From an uncultured Bacteroidota bacterium (GTDB lineage: Bacteria > Bacteroidota > Bacteroidia > Chitinophagales > S012-47): a stretch of DNA of 17,007 nucleotides. Below the pieces are notes generated by a model. The model ran no database searches. It saw only the letters and a list, made by a program, of their open reading frames with translations, and was not told the DNA's origin. Each line of letters starts with the position of its first letter. The first letter of the stretch is position 1. Below are positions 8,533 to 14,506 of the stretch, piece by piece. The DNA lies in NCBI GenBank assembly GCA_913062655.1, contig CAJXXO010000024.1, forward strand, positions 1 through 17,007, read 5' to 3'. The translations under genes were made by a program, and so were the position numbers.

Positions 8533-8561
8533 CATAGTGCTTTAACCCGAAGCGAACTATG
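8533..8561 (-). promoter_or_regulatory. First leader hairpin downstream of the cobalamin aptamer
   Basis: On the minus strand CATAGT pairs with ACTATG (6 bp), a 2-base bulge follows, then GCTT pairs with AAGC around the loop CGGGTTA. The loop is identical to that of the hairpin at 8455-8475 while the stem bases differ, so the loop is the likely conserved part. No T-tract follows, so it is not an intrinsic terminator. Confidence 0.5.
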
Positions 8562-8569
8562 ATCGGCTG

Positions 8570-8744
8570 GTGATAGGCAGGTCTTCTGACTTGCTTCACT
8601 TGTACCGCCTTCCCGACCGCCTTTGGCGGACAGTGGCGAGGAGAGGGTACAAGCTGTGTAGAAGCTTACAGCTGCGGGTACAGTTCCGGACTTTCACCGG
8701 ATTCCCGTTTTAATCCCAAAACCATCGGTTTGGAAACCCATCAC
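8570..8744 (-). ncRNA. Cobalamin (B12) riboswitch aptamer
   Basis: Read on the minus strand, the segment holds the conserved cobalamin-riboswitch blocks in order: GGGAAT then CCGGTGAAAGTCCGG and CTGTACCCGCAGCTGTAA (8663-8706 region), GCCACTG (8631-8637), GGGAAGGCGG (8605-8614), and the B12 box AGTCAGAAGACCTGCC (8576-8591). A closing stem is visible: GTGATGGG (8737-8744) pairs with CCTATCAC (8570-8577), eight pairs with one G-U. An inner 8-bp arm, CTTGTACC/GGTACAAG (8646-8653 with 8599-8606), is also present. It binds adenosyl- or other cobalamins and normally shuts down the downstream gene when B12 is plentiful. It lies 112 bases upstream of the BtuB-like start and so controls the import operon. 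Confidence 0.95.
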
Positions 8745-8749
8745 AGCAA

Positions 8750-8777
8750 CGAAAGTACAATTTTATTGCAGAGCAAA
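8750..8777 (-). promoter_or_regulatory. Candidate promoter of the B12-riboswitch operon
   Basis: On the minus strand TACTTTCG (8750-8757) resembles the Bacteroidota -7 element TAnnTTTG with one mismatch, and a TTTG (8774-8777) lies 16 bases further upstream as a possible -33 element. The position just ahead of the aptamer's closing stem is right for a riboswitch leader. The spacing is somewhat short, so this is tentative. Confidence 0.4.
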
Positions 8778-8822
8778 TAGAAGAGTCGAAGGGGATTTAT
8801 TCCACATCTCGTAGCGCATCGT

Positions 8823-8836
8823 ATGACATCTGTCAT
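8823..8836. promoter_or_regulatory. Palindrome upstream of the 8871 gene, possible operator
   Basis: ATGACA and TGTCAT form a perfect 6-bp inverted repeat with a 2-base spacer, ending 34 bases before the next gene's ATG. It would suit a dimeric regulator, and it also lies between two divergent transcription units. A second, weaker inverted repeat (ATGGG at 8839-8843, CCCAT at 8854-8858) follows. No regulator is identified. Confidence 0.3.
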
Positions 8837-8870
8837 TTATGGGTTCGGCTAAGCCCATTATATTCACCAC

Positions 8871-9560
8871 ATGAAAAGATTCTGGCAATTTTCAAGCCTG
8901 GTGGTCTTGTTGTGGACAGCCGCCTGCGCCCCCTCCCGTTTTGTAGAGCCACTGGAAAAAGGGGAAACGGCCATAAGCGGTGAGTTGGGAGGCCCCTTGT
9001 TTACCAACCTCGATGTGCCCATGCCGGTACCACTGGCCTCGGGTGTGGTAGGTCACGGCTTCACGGAAGATATCACCGGGTACGGAGGATTACATTTTAC
9101 CGCTTTGACATTTGGTGTCGTGCAGACTGAGTTTGGCGCAGTGTTCAATTTCCTTGATCCGGATAGCGCTATGGCCGGTCTGAGCGGAGCCTTGGTGGCC
9201 AATACCGCCTTTGATGTACATGAAGGTAATTTCCGGCTCTGGCCTCAGGTGGACATTAACCTCCGGTGGCCGGTAGGTCCGGACCAAAATATCTTCTATG
9301 CCGGTGCCAGCAACTGGTTTGAGCCGCGCAATACCGCCTATCTCGGAGAAGCCCAGAAAAACAAATTGGTGCCTGCGATTCAAACCGGCTACATCTGGCG
9401 CGGTGAGCAATGGGATGTAGGCCTGGAAGCCAAGTGGATTGCCGTTGGGTTCAATAATGCAGAATCGGTGGTCAATTATGTTGGCATTGGCCAAACAGGC
9501 GGATTTGGCTTGTATCTTTCTCTCACCAGAAAATGGAAACGCCATGCAACTACCGAATAA
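8871..9560 (+). CDS. Putative outer-membrane lipoprotein, unknown function
   Basis: The 229-residue product starts at ATG 8871 with a hydrophobic signal and a candidate lipidated Cys (LLWTAACAPS, Cys20); the lipobox is relaxed, as is common in Bacteroidota. The mature part is a run of amphipathic strands (for example GYGGLHFTALTFGVVQTEFGAVF and WDVGLEAKWIAVGFN) ending in GFGLYLSLTRKW, the pattern of a small beta-barrel or outer-membrane-associated fold. I do not recognise the family. It overlaps the following lipoprotein hydrolase gene by 17 bases in another frame, so the two are almost certainly cotranscribed and possibly translationally coupled. It is divergent from the B12 operon, with 126 bases between its start and the aptamer. 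Confidence 0.78.
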   Translation: MKRFWQFSSLVVLLWTAACAPSRFVEPLEKGETAISGELGGPLFTNLDVPMPVPLASGVVGHGFTEDITGYGGLHFTALTFGVVQTEFGAVFNFLDPDSAMAGLSGALVANTAFDVHEGNFRLWPQVDINLRWPVGPDQNIFYAGASNWFEPRNTAYLGEAQKNKLVPAIQTGYIWRGEQWDVGLEAKWIAVGFNNAESVVNYVGIGQTGGFGLYLSLTRKWKRHATTE

Positions 9561-10428
9561 ATGGATACTACTCTTGCCCTTTGTGTTGGCAGGCTGCTTC
9601 CGGTTAGACGGGTTTCTCTTCAATCCTTCTACCGACATTGAAGGGTATCAATTTGATGATTTTACCGGAGAGGTTGAGATCGTGGTAGGAGAGCGCTATC
9701 GAGTTGAAACGGAGGATATTTACTTGTTTCAGACCCCTTCCCAGAATGGCAACAACATCTGGGGGACATACGTGGGGGATACTTCTACAATTGGAGAGGA
9801 TACCATAATTATTTATTGCCACGGCAATGCCGGCCATATGGATTATTACTGGCCACGTGTGAAATTGCTCAGCCATATACGTGCACCACAGCACTATGGA
9901 GTATTGACCTTTGATTATCAGGGGTATGGCCTATCTGAAGGGGAGCCGAGTGAGGACAACCTGTATGCCGATCTGCGCACAATGCTGCAATGGTTACAAG
10001 ATCGTGGGGCTACAAAAGACCAGGTCGTACTATATGGCTTTAGCTTAGGATCTGCTCCAGCCAGTAAAGTATTGTTGGATTTTGCTCCGGATGATGGTTG
10101 GCTGATTCTGGAGGCACCTTTTGCTTCAGCCGATGTTTTTGTGCAAGATGCCACCTTGCTGTCCACCCCGGCCCCTTTTGTGGTGGACTTGGAAATTGAT
10201 GTAGCTGAACACGTGTCGAAATTGCAACAACCTTACCTGTGGCTGCACGGCTATGATGATGATTACATACCCTTAGAAGGTCATGGTGATCTCATCTTCG
10301 AACAATCGGCCAGTACCTACAAACACGCGGCACTCGTAAGAGGGGCCAATCACAGTAATGTACCACAAGTGATGCAGTACGAGGTCTATCTGTATTTGAT
10401 AGAACAATTTCTGCGTGGTCAATTGTAA
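9544..10428 (+). CDS. Lipid-anchored alpha/beta hydrolase
   Basis: The 294-residue product starts at ATG 9544, chosen because a signal peptide with a good lipobox follows at once (LLLPFVLAGC, Cys18); the frame stays open further upstream, but that part lies within the previous gene. The alpha/beta-hydrolase features are all visible: oxyanion-region HGNAG (93-97), nucleophile elbow GFSLG with Ser167, an acidic residue in HGYDDDY (about 238-240) and the catalytic His in GANHSN (His270). The closest general type is the BEM46/ABHD-like serine hydrolases. It is expected to be anchored to the periplasmic or outer membrane face and to cleave an ester, thioester or amide; the substrate is unknown. 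The overlap with the upstream lipoprotein gene suggests a functional pair. Confidence 0.87.
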   Translation: MQLPNKWILLLPFVLAGCFRLDGFLFNPSTDIEGYQFDDFTGEVEIVVGERYRVETEDIYLFQTPSQNGNNIWGTYVGDTSTIGEDTIIIYCHGNAGHMDYYWPRVKLLSHIRAPQHYGVLTFDYQGYGLSEGEPSEDNLYADLRTMLQWLQDRGATKDQVVLYGFSLGSAPASKVLLDFAPDDGWLILEAPFASADVFVQDATLLSTPAPFVVDLEIDVAEHVSKLQQPYLWLHGYDDDYIPLEGHGDLIFEQSASTYKHAALVRGANHSNVPQVMQYEVYLYLIEQFLRGQL

Positions 10429-10433
10429 TGCCT

Positions 10434-10441
10434 TATTTTTG
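10434..10441 (+). promoter_or_regulatory. Bacteroidota -7 promoter element for the DUF4920 gene
   Basis: TATTTTTG matches TAnnTTTG exactly and ends 17 bases before the ATG at 10459. A clear -33 element is not seen. It suggests the DUF4920 gene is transcribed on its own as well as by read-through. Confidence 0.5.
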
Positions 10442-10458
10442 TGGGCAAAAGAACCATT

Positions 10459-10980
10459 ATGAAGCCATTATTTGCCCTTTTGACATTATCTGTATTCTTG
10501 TGGACCGCCTGCGACAGCGCAGAGACTAACACCACAGGGGATGACGCAGCCGCTACAGATACCACTGCAGCCGTGCAGGAAGAGAACCCCTCCACCGGTA
10601 CCTTTGGTGCTGAAATTTCCGATGAAGGTGCCATGCCCGTAGCCAATCTGTTGGCGGAGATGGGTGATCAGGATTCAATGGAGGTAAAGTTGGTCGGTAC
10701 CGTCAATGAAGTATGTCAAATGAAAGGCTGCTGGATGACCATGGACCTGGGCCAAGGCCAGGAAATGATGGTCAAGTTTAAAGACTATGAGTTTTTTGTA
10801 CCCATGGATTGTGCCGGTAAAGAAGCGGTGATGCAAGGCTATGCGAAGCGTTCGCTGATACCGGTAGATGAACTCAAGCACTATGCTGAGGATGCCGGTA
10901 AGAGTGAAGAGGAAATTGCTATGATTACTGAGCCGGAAGAAAAAATCACCTTTTTAGCCGAAGGGGTAATAATTCGATAG
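10459..10980 (+). CDS. DUF4920 domain lipoprotein
   Basis: The 173-residue product starts at ATG 10459; a GTG six codons upstream lies within the promoter element and is rejected. A signal sequence ends in LWTAC (candidate lipid Cys18), followed by an acidic, Thr/Ala-rich linker (about 20-45) and then the DUF4920 domain: FGAEISDEGAMPV, VKLVGTVNEVCQMKGCWMT, MMVKFKDYEFFVPMDCAGKEAV, and a C-terminal helical block HYAEDAGKSEEEIA-ITEPEE with a last strand ITFLAEGV. The two conserved Cys of the VCQMKGCW motif could bind a metal or form a disulfide; a further Cys (in MDCAGK) is near. The family is of unknown function and is common in Bacteroidota. The protein should face the periplasm or cell surface. 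Confidence 0.88.
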   Translation: MKPLFALLTLSVFLWTACDSAETNTTGDDAAATDTTAAVQEENPSTGTFGAEISDEGAMPVANLLAEMGDQDSMEVKLVGTVNEVCQMKGCWMTMDLGQGQEMMVKFKDYEFFVPMDCAGKEAVMQGYAKRSLIPVDELKHYAEDAGKSEEEIAMITEPEEKITFLAEGVIIR

Positions 10981-11010
10981 GCAAAAGTTAGTGGTTGCTT
11001 TTAGAATTTT

Positions 11011-11018
11011 TATTTTTG
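11011..11018 (+). promoter_or_regulatory. -7 promoter element of tRNA-Lys
   Basis: TATTTTTG matches TAnnTTTG exactly and lies 21 bases upstream of the mature tRNA 5' end, appropriate for tRNA transcription. The -33 element is not clear. Confidence 0.5.
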
Positions 11019-11039
11019 CAACCGCTATTGAAAAAGCGA

Positions 11040-11112
11040 GACTCGGTAGCTCAGTTGGTAGAGCAATACACTTTTAATGTATGGGTCCTGGGTTCGAGCC
11101 CCAGCCGAGTCA
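11040..11112 (+). tRNA. tRNA-Lys (anticodon TTT)
   Basis: A complete cloverleaf can be read: acceptor stem GACTCGG (11040-11046) with CCGAGTC (11105-11111), D arm GCTC/GAGC, anticodon stem ATACA/TGTAT around the loop CTTTTAA with anticodon TTT at 11073-11075, T arm CTGGG/CCCAG with TTCGAGC loop, and discriminator A at 11112. The length is 73 bases and CCA is not encoded. It reads AAA and AAG lysine codons. Confidence 0.95.
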
Positions 11113-11130
11113 CGAAGTGAATCGAAAAGC
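11097..11130 (+). repeat. Direct repeat copy 1: tRNA-Lys 3' end plus downstream flank
   Basis: These 34 bases, covering the last 16 bases of tRNA-Lys and 18 bases beyond, recur exactly at 11220-11253 (offset 123). This is the arrangement left by tRNA-targeting integrative elements (attL/attR) or by a small tandem duplication. No integrase or other cargo is left between the copies. Confidence 0.8.
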
Positions 11131-11153
11131 TCCAACGTAAGTTGGGGCTTTTT
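11125..11153 (+). terminator. Terminator of the tRNA-Lys unit
   Basis: AAAAGC-T-CCAAC (11125-11136) pairs with GTTGG-G-GCTTTT across a GTAA loop and is followed by a T-tract: an intrinsic terminator directly downstream of tRNA-Lys. Confidence 0.75.
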
Positions 11154-11193
11154 CTATTTTGACGACAGTCAAAACGGTTGGGTGAGAAGTTTA

Positions 11194-11219
11194 TCCTGAG
11201 CGAGGAAGGAGTCGAAGGA
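11194..11219. repeat. Short intergenic repeat of the CCTGAGC...GTCGAAGG type
   Basis: The segment contains CCTGAGC and GTCGAAGG separated by about 9 bases, the pattern of a short dispersed intergenic repeat I associate with Bacteroidota genomes. It sits directly against the second copy of the tRNA 3' end. Family assignment is from memory only. Confidence 0.4.
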
Positions 11220-11253
11220 AGCCCCAGCCGAGTCACGAAGTGAATCGAAAAGC
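11220..11253 (+). repeat. Direct repeat copy 2: orphan tRNA-Lys 3' end
   Basis: It is identical over 34 bases to 11097-11130. The rest of the tRNA is absent here, so this is a remnant or an attachment-site half, not a gene. After the shared bases the two copies diverge, and only the first has the terminator. Confidence 0.8.
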
Positions 11254-11345
11254 CTCAACGCATTTTGTACGAAGATGCTAATGTAAACGCAGGGGATAGA
11301 TACATGCGCTTAAGCAGGAAAAACTGTACTGCGCACTTACAGGCA

Positions 11346-11376
11346 TAAAAAATCCCCTGCTCATCAGAACAGGGGA
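11346..11376 (-). terminator. Terminator of the thioredoxin-like gene
   Basis: On the minus strand TCCCCTG (11370-11376) pairs with CAGGGGA (11353-11359) and is followed by six T (11347-11352). It lies 25 bases past the stop of the thioredoxin-like gene. Confidence 0.8.
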
Positions 11377-11400
11377 GCTGTAGGTTAAAAACCGTAAGGT

Positions 11401-11883
11401 CTAGTTAGGGCGATTCATGATTTGCTCCGCTTCTGCAATGAATTCTTCGGGAGAGGCTTTGTAGCCGGTTTTCCCCATCGCTTTCAGGTTCATGTTGTTG
11501 GTCGCCTCATCCTTTTCTACGCGAAAGATCCATACCGTAGGGTAGCCTCTTACACCGAAGCCTTGCTGCAATTGGGCGTTTTGTTGGCGGATTTTCTGCG
11601 GTAGCTGTTTTCTTTTGGGAAAGTCCAGTTCCAGGAGTACCACATTATCTTCAGCCCACTCCTTGAATTCCGGTGTATCGAATACGGCTGCCTTCAATCG
11701 CTTGCACCAGCCACACCAGTCGCTACCGGTAAAATTCGCCATTATCGGTTTTCCTGTCTTTTCCTGTTGTTCGTAGGCTTCATTCAGGTCTACCAGCCAA
11801 CCTTCGTTGGAAGCAGTGTATTCCTGTGCCAGGAGTCCGACAGAGAAAAGGGTCATCAGGAGGAAAGTGCTCAATGTTCTCAT
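11401..11883 (-). CDS. Periplasmic thioredoxin-family protein
   Basis: The 160-residue product has a cleavable signal peptide (1-20, ending GLLAQ) and a thioredoxin fold: an N-terminal helix region with EKTGKPIMANFTGSDWCGWCK carrying the redox motif C57-G-W-C60, a strand VVLLELDFP, and a cis-Pro loop GVRGYPTVWIF. This is the DUF255/thioredoxin_7-type layout in which a WCGWC motif follows a 'KPI.A.FTGSDW' segment. It should act as a thiol-disulfide oxidoreductase in the periplasm, in reducing or isomerising substrate disulfides; the partner is not known. It stands alone with its own promoter element (TAGGTTTG, 11912-11919 on the minus strand) and terminator. Confidence 0.9.
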   Translation of the reverse strand: MRTLSTFLLMTLFSVGLLAQEYTASNEGWLVDLNEAYEQQEKTGKPIMANFTGSDWCGWCKRLKAAVFDTPEFKEWAEDNVVLLELDFPKRKQLPQKIRQQNAQLQQGFGVRGYPTVWIFRVEKDEATNNMNLKAMGKTGYKASPEEFIAEAEQIMNRPN

Positions 11884-11911
11884 GTGTGGGTTCTTCTTTT
11901 TTTGCGTGCTA

Positions 11912-11919
11912 CAAACCTA
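11912..11919 (-). promoter_or_regulatory. -7 promoter element of the thioredoxin-like gene
   Basis: On the minus strand TAGGTTTG matches TAnnTTTG exactly, 28 bases upstream of the ATG at 11883. The -33 element is not clear. Confidence 0.45.
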
Positions 11920-12095
11920 ATAGATTCAAAAGCAATCCTTACCGAATAATACGCACAGTAGCCTTAAAAAGTGTCAAGAGCTACCCGATTTTACAGGTAG
12001 GTGCTTTATTGTGGCTATTTATGCATCGATAATCGTGCCAAAGGTGAAAGACTCAATTTCCGAAGGAAGTGTAGGTGATTTCTGCGGGCATTCCC

Positions 12096-12103
12096 TAATT
12101 TTG
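12096..12103 (+). promoter_or_regulatory. -7 promoter element of tRNA-Leu
   Basis: TAATTTTG matches TAnnTTTG exactly and ends 11 bases before the mature tRNA 5' end. Apart from this and the tRNA, 11950-12095 holds nothing I can recognise. Confidence 0.5.
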
Positions 12104-12114
12104 TGCCTCTACCA

Positions 12115-12198
12115 GCCCGGGTGGTGAAATTGGTAGACACGCTGTCTTGAGGGGGCAGTGGCCGCAAGGCCGTGCTGGTTCGAATCCAGTCCCGGGCA
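12115..12198 (+). tRNA. tRNA-Leu (anticodon GAG)
   Basis: The acceptor stem GCCCGGG (12115-12121) pairs with CCCGGGC (12191-12197) and is followed by discriminator A. The anticodon stem CTGTC/GGCAG encloses the loop TTGAGGG with anticodon GAG at 12149-12151; a long variable arm (GGCC GCAA GGCC) and a T arm (GCTGG TTCGAAT CCAGT) follow, as expected for a class II leucine tRNA. It reads CUC and CUU. It ends 12 bases before the convergent protein gene's stop codon. Confidence 0.95.
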
Positions 12199-12210
12199 CT
12201 TCTTTTTACC

Positions 12211-13599
12211 TTACTCTTGTATCACCAGCAGTTTCTTTCGAATGGTCTTTCCATTTACCTGTAACAAAATAGGGTAGAGGCCTGCCGCCCATTTTGCTGT
12301 AGAAAGGGTCATCTGCCGACAGTCGTGGCAGGTGCGCTGCCATTGTACTCTTCCCATAGGATCATACACCTGACAAGTGACCTCACCCGGTGCTTCCCAC
12401 GAAAGTGTAACCGCCTGGGTGGCAGGATTAGGAAAAAGCTGAAGGTCAGGCATGCTTTGCACAGACTCAACCGTTGTCAGGGTATCCAGGATATAGGTGG
12501 CAATCTTGCTTTGATCAAAACGGACCAGCCGGTCCATGGAATCGTTGACAGCGAAGAATGGATAATTCAAAGGAGCATTGTTAAAATCACCGGGAACAGT
12601 ATGGGCCAGTTGCCATGAGTTTCCGGTCCAATGATATTGCTTAATTTGATCGTCCTCCGGATTGCCAGGCATACTGATCATGAGCTGATTACCAGCAGGG
12701 TTGAGGTAGGTATTATATCCAGCGTAAGCGAGATTGGATGTGCCATTGATGGTATCACCCAAGATAGACCAGTTGTTTGATTGTTGCTCTGCTACCCACA
12801 CGCTTCCCGGATCATAAGAAGTGGATATAGTACTGTATTCTCCAGCCGCCAAAATGCGCCCATCAAAGCTAAAGTCAAAGGATTTATTCGGCTGACTCCA
12901 GAATATTACAAACGAATTAAGTTGTGTATCTACAACCCATTGCTGACCGTTCCAATGGTACGCATAGATGCTACCTAGGTTATTATTTGCTACGATGTGC
13001 TCGCCATCTCCGCTAACTGATAGTGAATAACCAAGCCCGCGCTCTTTCGTATCGCCAAATATTCGATTTCCCTTTAGCCGCCACCTGTTTTGTTCCCATG
13101 CAAATACATCTATCACTCCACCAAAAGCGAGCGAGTCGCTATTGGTGCGATCGCTAACAACAGCGGTATTTCCATCGTAGGAAAAATCGATGCCCATGAA
13201 CACGTAGGGTGATTCTTTCAGTACGCCCCGGTATAACCACTTGTTACTTCGCCAGTGGAAAACATGCACTCGATGAACAGTTTGGCTGTCAATAGTTTGG
13301 GTAGCGATTGCCATCAACCGATCCCCACGTCCATCTATGGCTACATATTGGTGGTAGAAAAACCCATAGTTTGAATCTGATACAATGGGTTGTCCTACAG
13401 CTTGCCAGCGCTCCTGTTTCCATTCGTACCGTTGTAGTTCACCCGGAAAGTTTTCACTTACGACCAATACATTCCCATCAGCAGATAAGGCAAAGGCTCG
13501 ACCCTCGAGCTGTTGTGGAATGGCACGCCAGGTTTGACCTGTAACATTGGGCGCAATCACCAAAAATAGGAATGCGAGACTGAGAGGTAAGCGGTGCAT
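12211..13599 (-). CDS. T9SS-secreted repeat (propeller-like) protein
   Basis: The 462-residue product has a signal peptide (1-22, ending NVTGQ), a central region (about 23-375) of loosely repeating units of the form 'S.DG..L.......G...VY.W....W...G..I' (for example FALSADGNVLVV, FSYDGNTAVVSD, SVSGDGEHIVANN, FSFDGRILAAG), each followed by a YxWxxxxW segment, and a C-terminal T9SS type A sorting domain (about 385-462, beginning LQLFPNPATQAVTL and ending IRKKLLVIQE). The repeats suggest a beta-propeller of about six or seven blades. The protein should be exported by T9SS and anchored on or released from the cell surface. The ligand is unknown. Its 3' end faces tRNA-Leu at 12 bases. The role is not inferable from neighbours. 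Confidence 0.85.
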   Translation of the reverse strand: MHRLPLSLAFLFLVIAPNVTGQTWRAIPQQLEGRAFALSADGNVLVVSENFPGELQRYEWKQERWQAVGQPIVSDSNYGFFYHQYVAIDGRGDRLMAIATQTIDSQTVHRVHVFHWRSNKWLYRGVLKESPYVFMGIDFSYDGNTAVVSDRTNSDSLAFGGVIDVFAWEQNRWRLKGNRIFGDTKERGLGYSLSVSGDGEHIVANNNLGSIYAYHWNGQQWVVDTQLNSFVIFWSQPNKSFDFSFDGRILAAGEYSTISTSYDPGSVWVAEQQSNNWSILGDTINGTSNLAYAGYNTYLNPAGNQLMISMPGNPEDDQIKQYHWTGNSWQLAHTVPGDFNNAPLNYPFFAVNDSMDRLVRFDQSKIATYILDTLTTVESVQSMPDLQLFPNPATQAVTLSWEAPGEVTCQVYDPMGRVQWQRTCHDCRQMTLSTAKWAAGLYPILLQVNGKTIRKKLLVIQE

Positions 13600-13679
13600 A
13601 ATTGGGTAGACGTTTCCTATAAATATCTATAATTCTTGTTGTCTATACCAGCAGACAAGCAAAATATGACAATAGGTAC

Positions 13680-13716
13680 AAAAAAAGGGGGCCACACCGA
13701 GATGGTATGCGCCCCC
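13680..13716 (-). terminator. Strong terminator downstream of the four-helix membrane protein gene
   Basis: On the minus strand GGGGGC pairs with GCCCCC, and CATACC with GGTGTG inside it around a short ATCTC loop, followed by a run of T (AAAAAA at 13681-13686 on the plus strand). It lies 96 bases past the stop at 13812 and separates that gene from the T9SS protein gene. Confidence 0.85.
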
Positions 13717-13811
13717 AATACTCCCCTAATACACCAATAGCAAATATATTCAATCCGCCTGAATATGTGGTCTTTTTAACGAAATTTTTGCAGTGTAAAT
13801 GCCCGCATTTC

Positions 13812-14402
13812 TTACAAGGAACCCACCTTGTACTTGCGTTCCGGCTTGATGATGAAGGCGATAACCATGCCCAGCAGCAGCCAGCGTATGATCAGATCGA
13901 CACTCATCATCACTACATAGGGCAATGGGTGATAGAGCCATATCCAATTGTCGACATAGGTGGCCAGGGCGATGACGACCCCGATAACGGTTACAAATAA
14001 AACACGTTGTACCCAGCTACTGAGGCTCTCCACCACTTGTCGCAAGGCAAAGGCCAATAAAAAGCTAAGCAGAAAGTAGGTAATGGCAGCCTTTAGAAAG
14101 AGCCGCCAATCCATCACGGGTCGGCCTTCCTTCAGGTAAAACACCGAAAAAATGGGACCTCCCTCATGCAGCTCGCTGAAGCGTTTTACCTGCCCTTTGT
14201 CCGACATGTCTTCCGGCTGCGGTGGATAGTAGTAGACACCTGTATTGGGTAAGTCATCCTTAAGTGCTTGCACGGTTGTCGAAGCTTCATCCGGGAAAGG
14301 TAACAGTGAGCCATCATGCAGTTGTAGTACCGTCCAGGAGACTAATCCCCAAAGAAAATAGACGATCATACCGGCTACGGCAGCGAATAAGATTTTTTTC
14401 AT
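13812..14402 (-). CDS. Four-helix membrane protein, unknown function
   Basis: The 196-residue product begins with a hydrophobic helix (FAAVAGMIVYFLWGLVSWTVL, about 5-25), followed by a soluble loop of about 80 residues containing YYYPPQPEDMSDKG, and then three close hydrophobic segments (about 107-125, 132-152 and 160-185) before a Lys-rich cytoplasmic tail (KPERKYKVGSL). I do not recognise the family; the shape resembles small Bacteroidota integral membrane proteins annotated only as hypothetical. A promoter with -33 and -7 elements and an intrinsic terminator make it a single-gene unit. Confidence 0.8.
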   Translation of the reverse strand: MKKILFAAVAGMIVYFLWGLVSWTVLQLHDGSLLPFPDEASTTVQALKDDLPNTGVYYYPPQPEDMSDKGQVKRFSELHEGGPIFSVFYLKEGRPVMDWRLFLKAAITYFLLSFLLAFALRQVVESLSSWVQRVLFVTVIGVVIALATYVDNWIWLYHPLPYVVMMSVDLIIRWLLLGMVIAFIIKPERKYKVGSL

Positions 14403-14422
14403 GGTAGGGCAAATTGAACGAT

Positions 14423-14454
14423 GAAATATATGATAATCAACCCACTACGCAAAA
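14423..14454 (-). promoter_or_regulatory. Promoter of the four-helix membrane protein gene
   Basis: On the minus strand TTTTG (14450-14454) is followed after 19 bases by TATATTTC (14423-14430), close to the Bacteroidota consensus TTTG-N19-TAnnTTTG. The spacing is ideal; one base of the -7 element differs. Confidence 0.55.
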
Positions 14455-14506
14455 TAGGAAACGATTACACTTACTTACCACCCGGTGAACGGATAAGATA
14501 ACGGGG

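Noticed and set aside
8543..8549. Kissing of the CGGGTTA loop with ACCCG in the aptamer core
   Set aside because: ACCCG is part of the conserved aptamer core, not of the loop used in known kissing interactions, so five matching bases are not enough evidence.
11051..11236. A small minus-strand open frame over tRNA-Lys
   Set aside because: It runs through the tRNA, its terminator and the repeat; it is explained by those features.
11961..12000. Small inverted repeat CTACC/GGTAG in the tRNA-Leu upstream region
   Set aside because: Only five pairs with a ten-base loop and no T-tract; likely chance.
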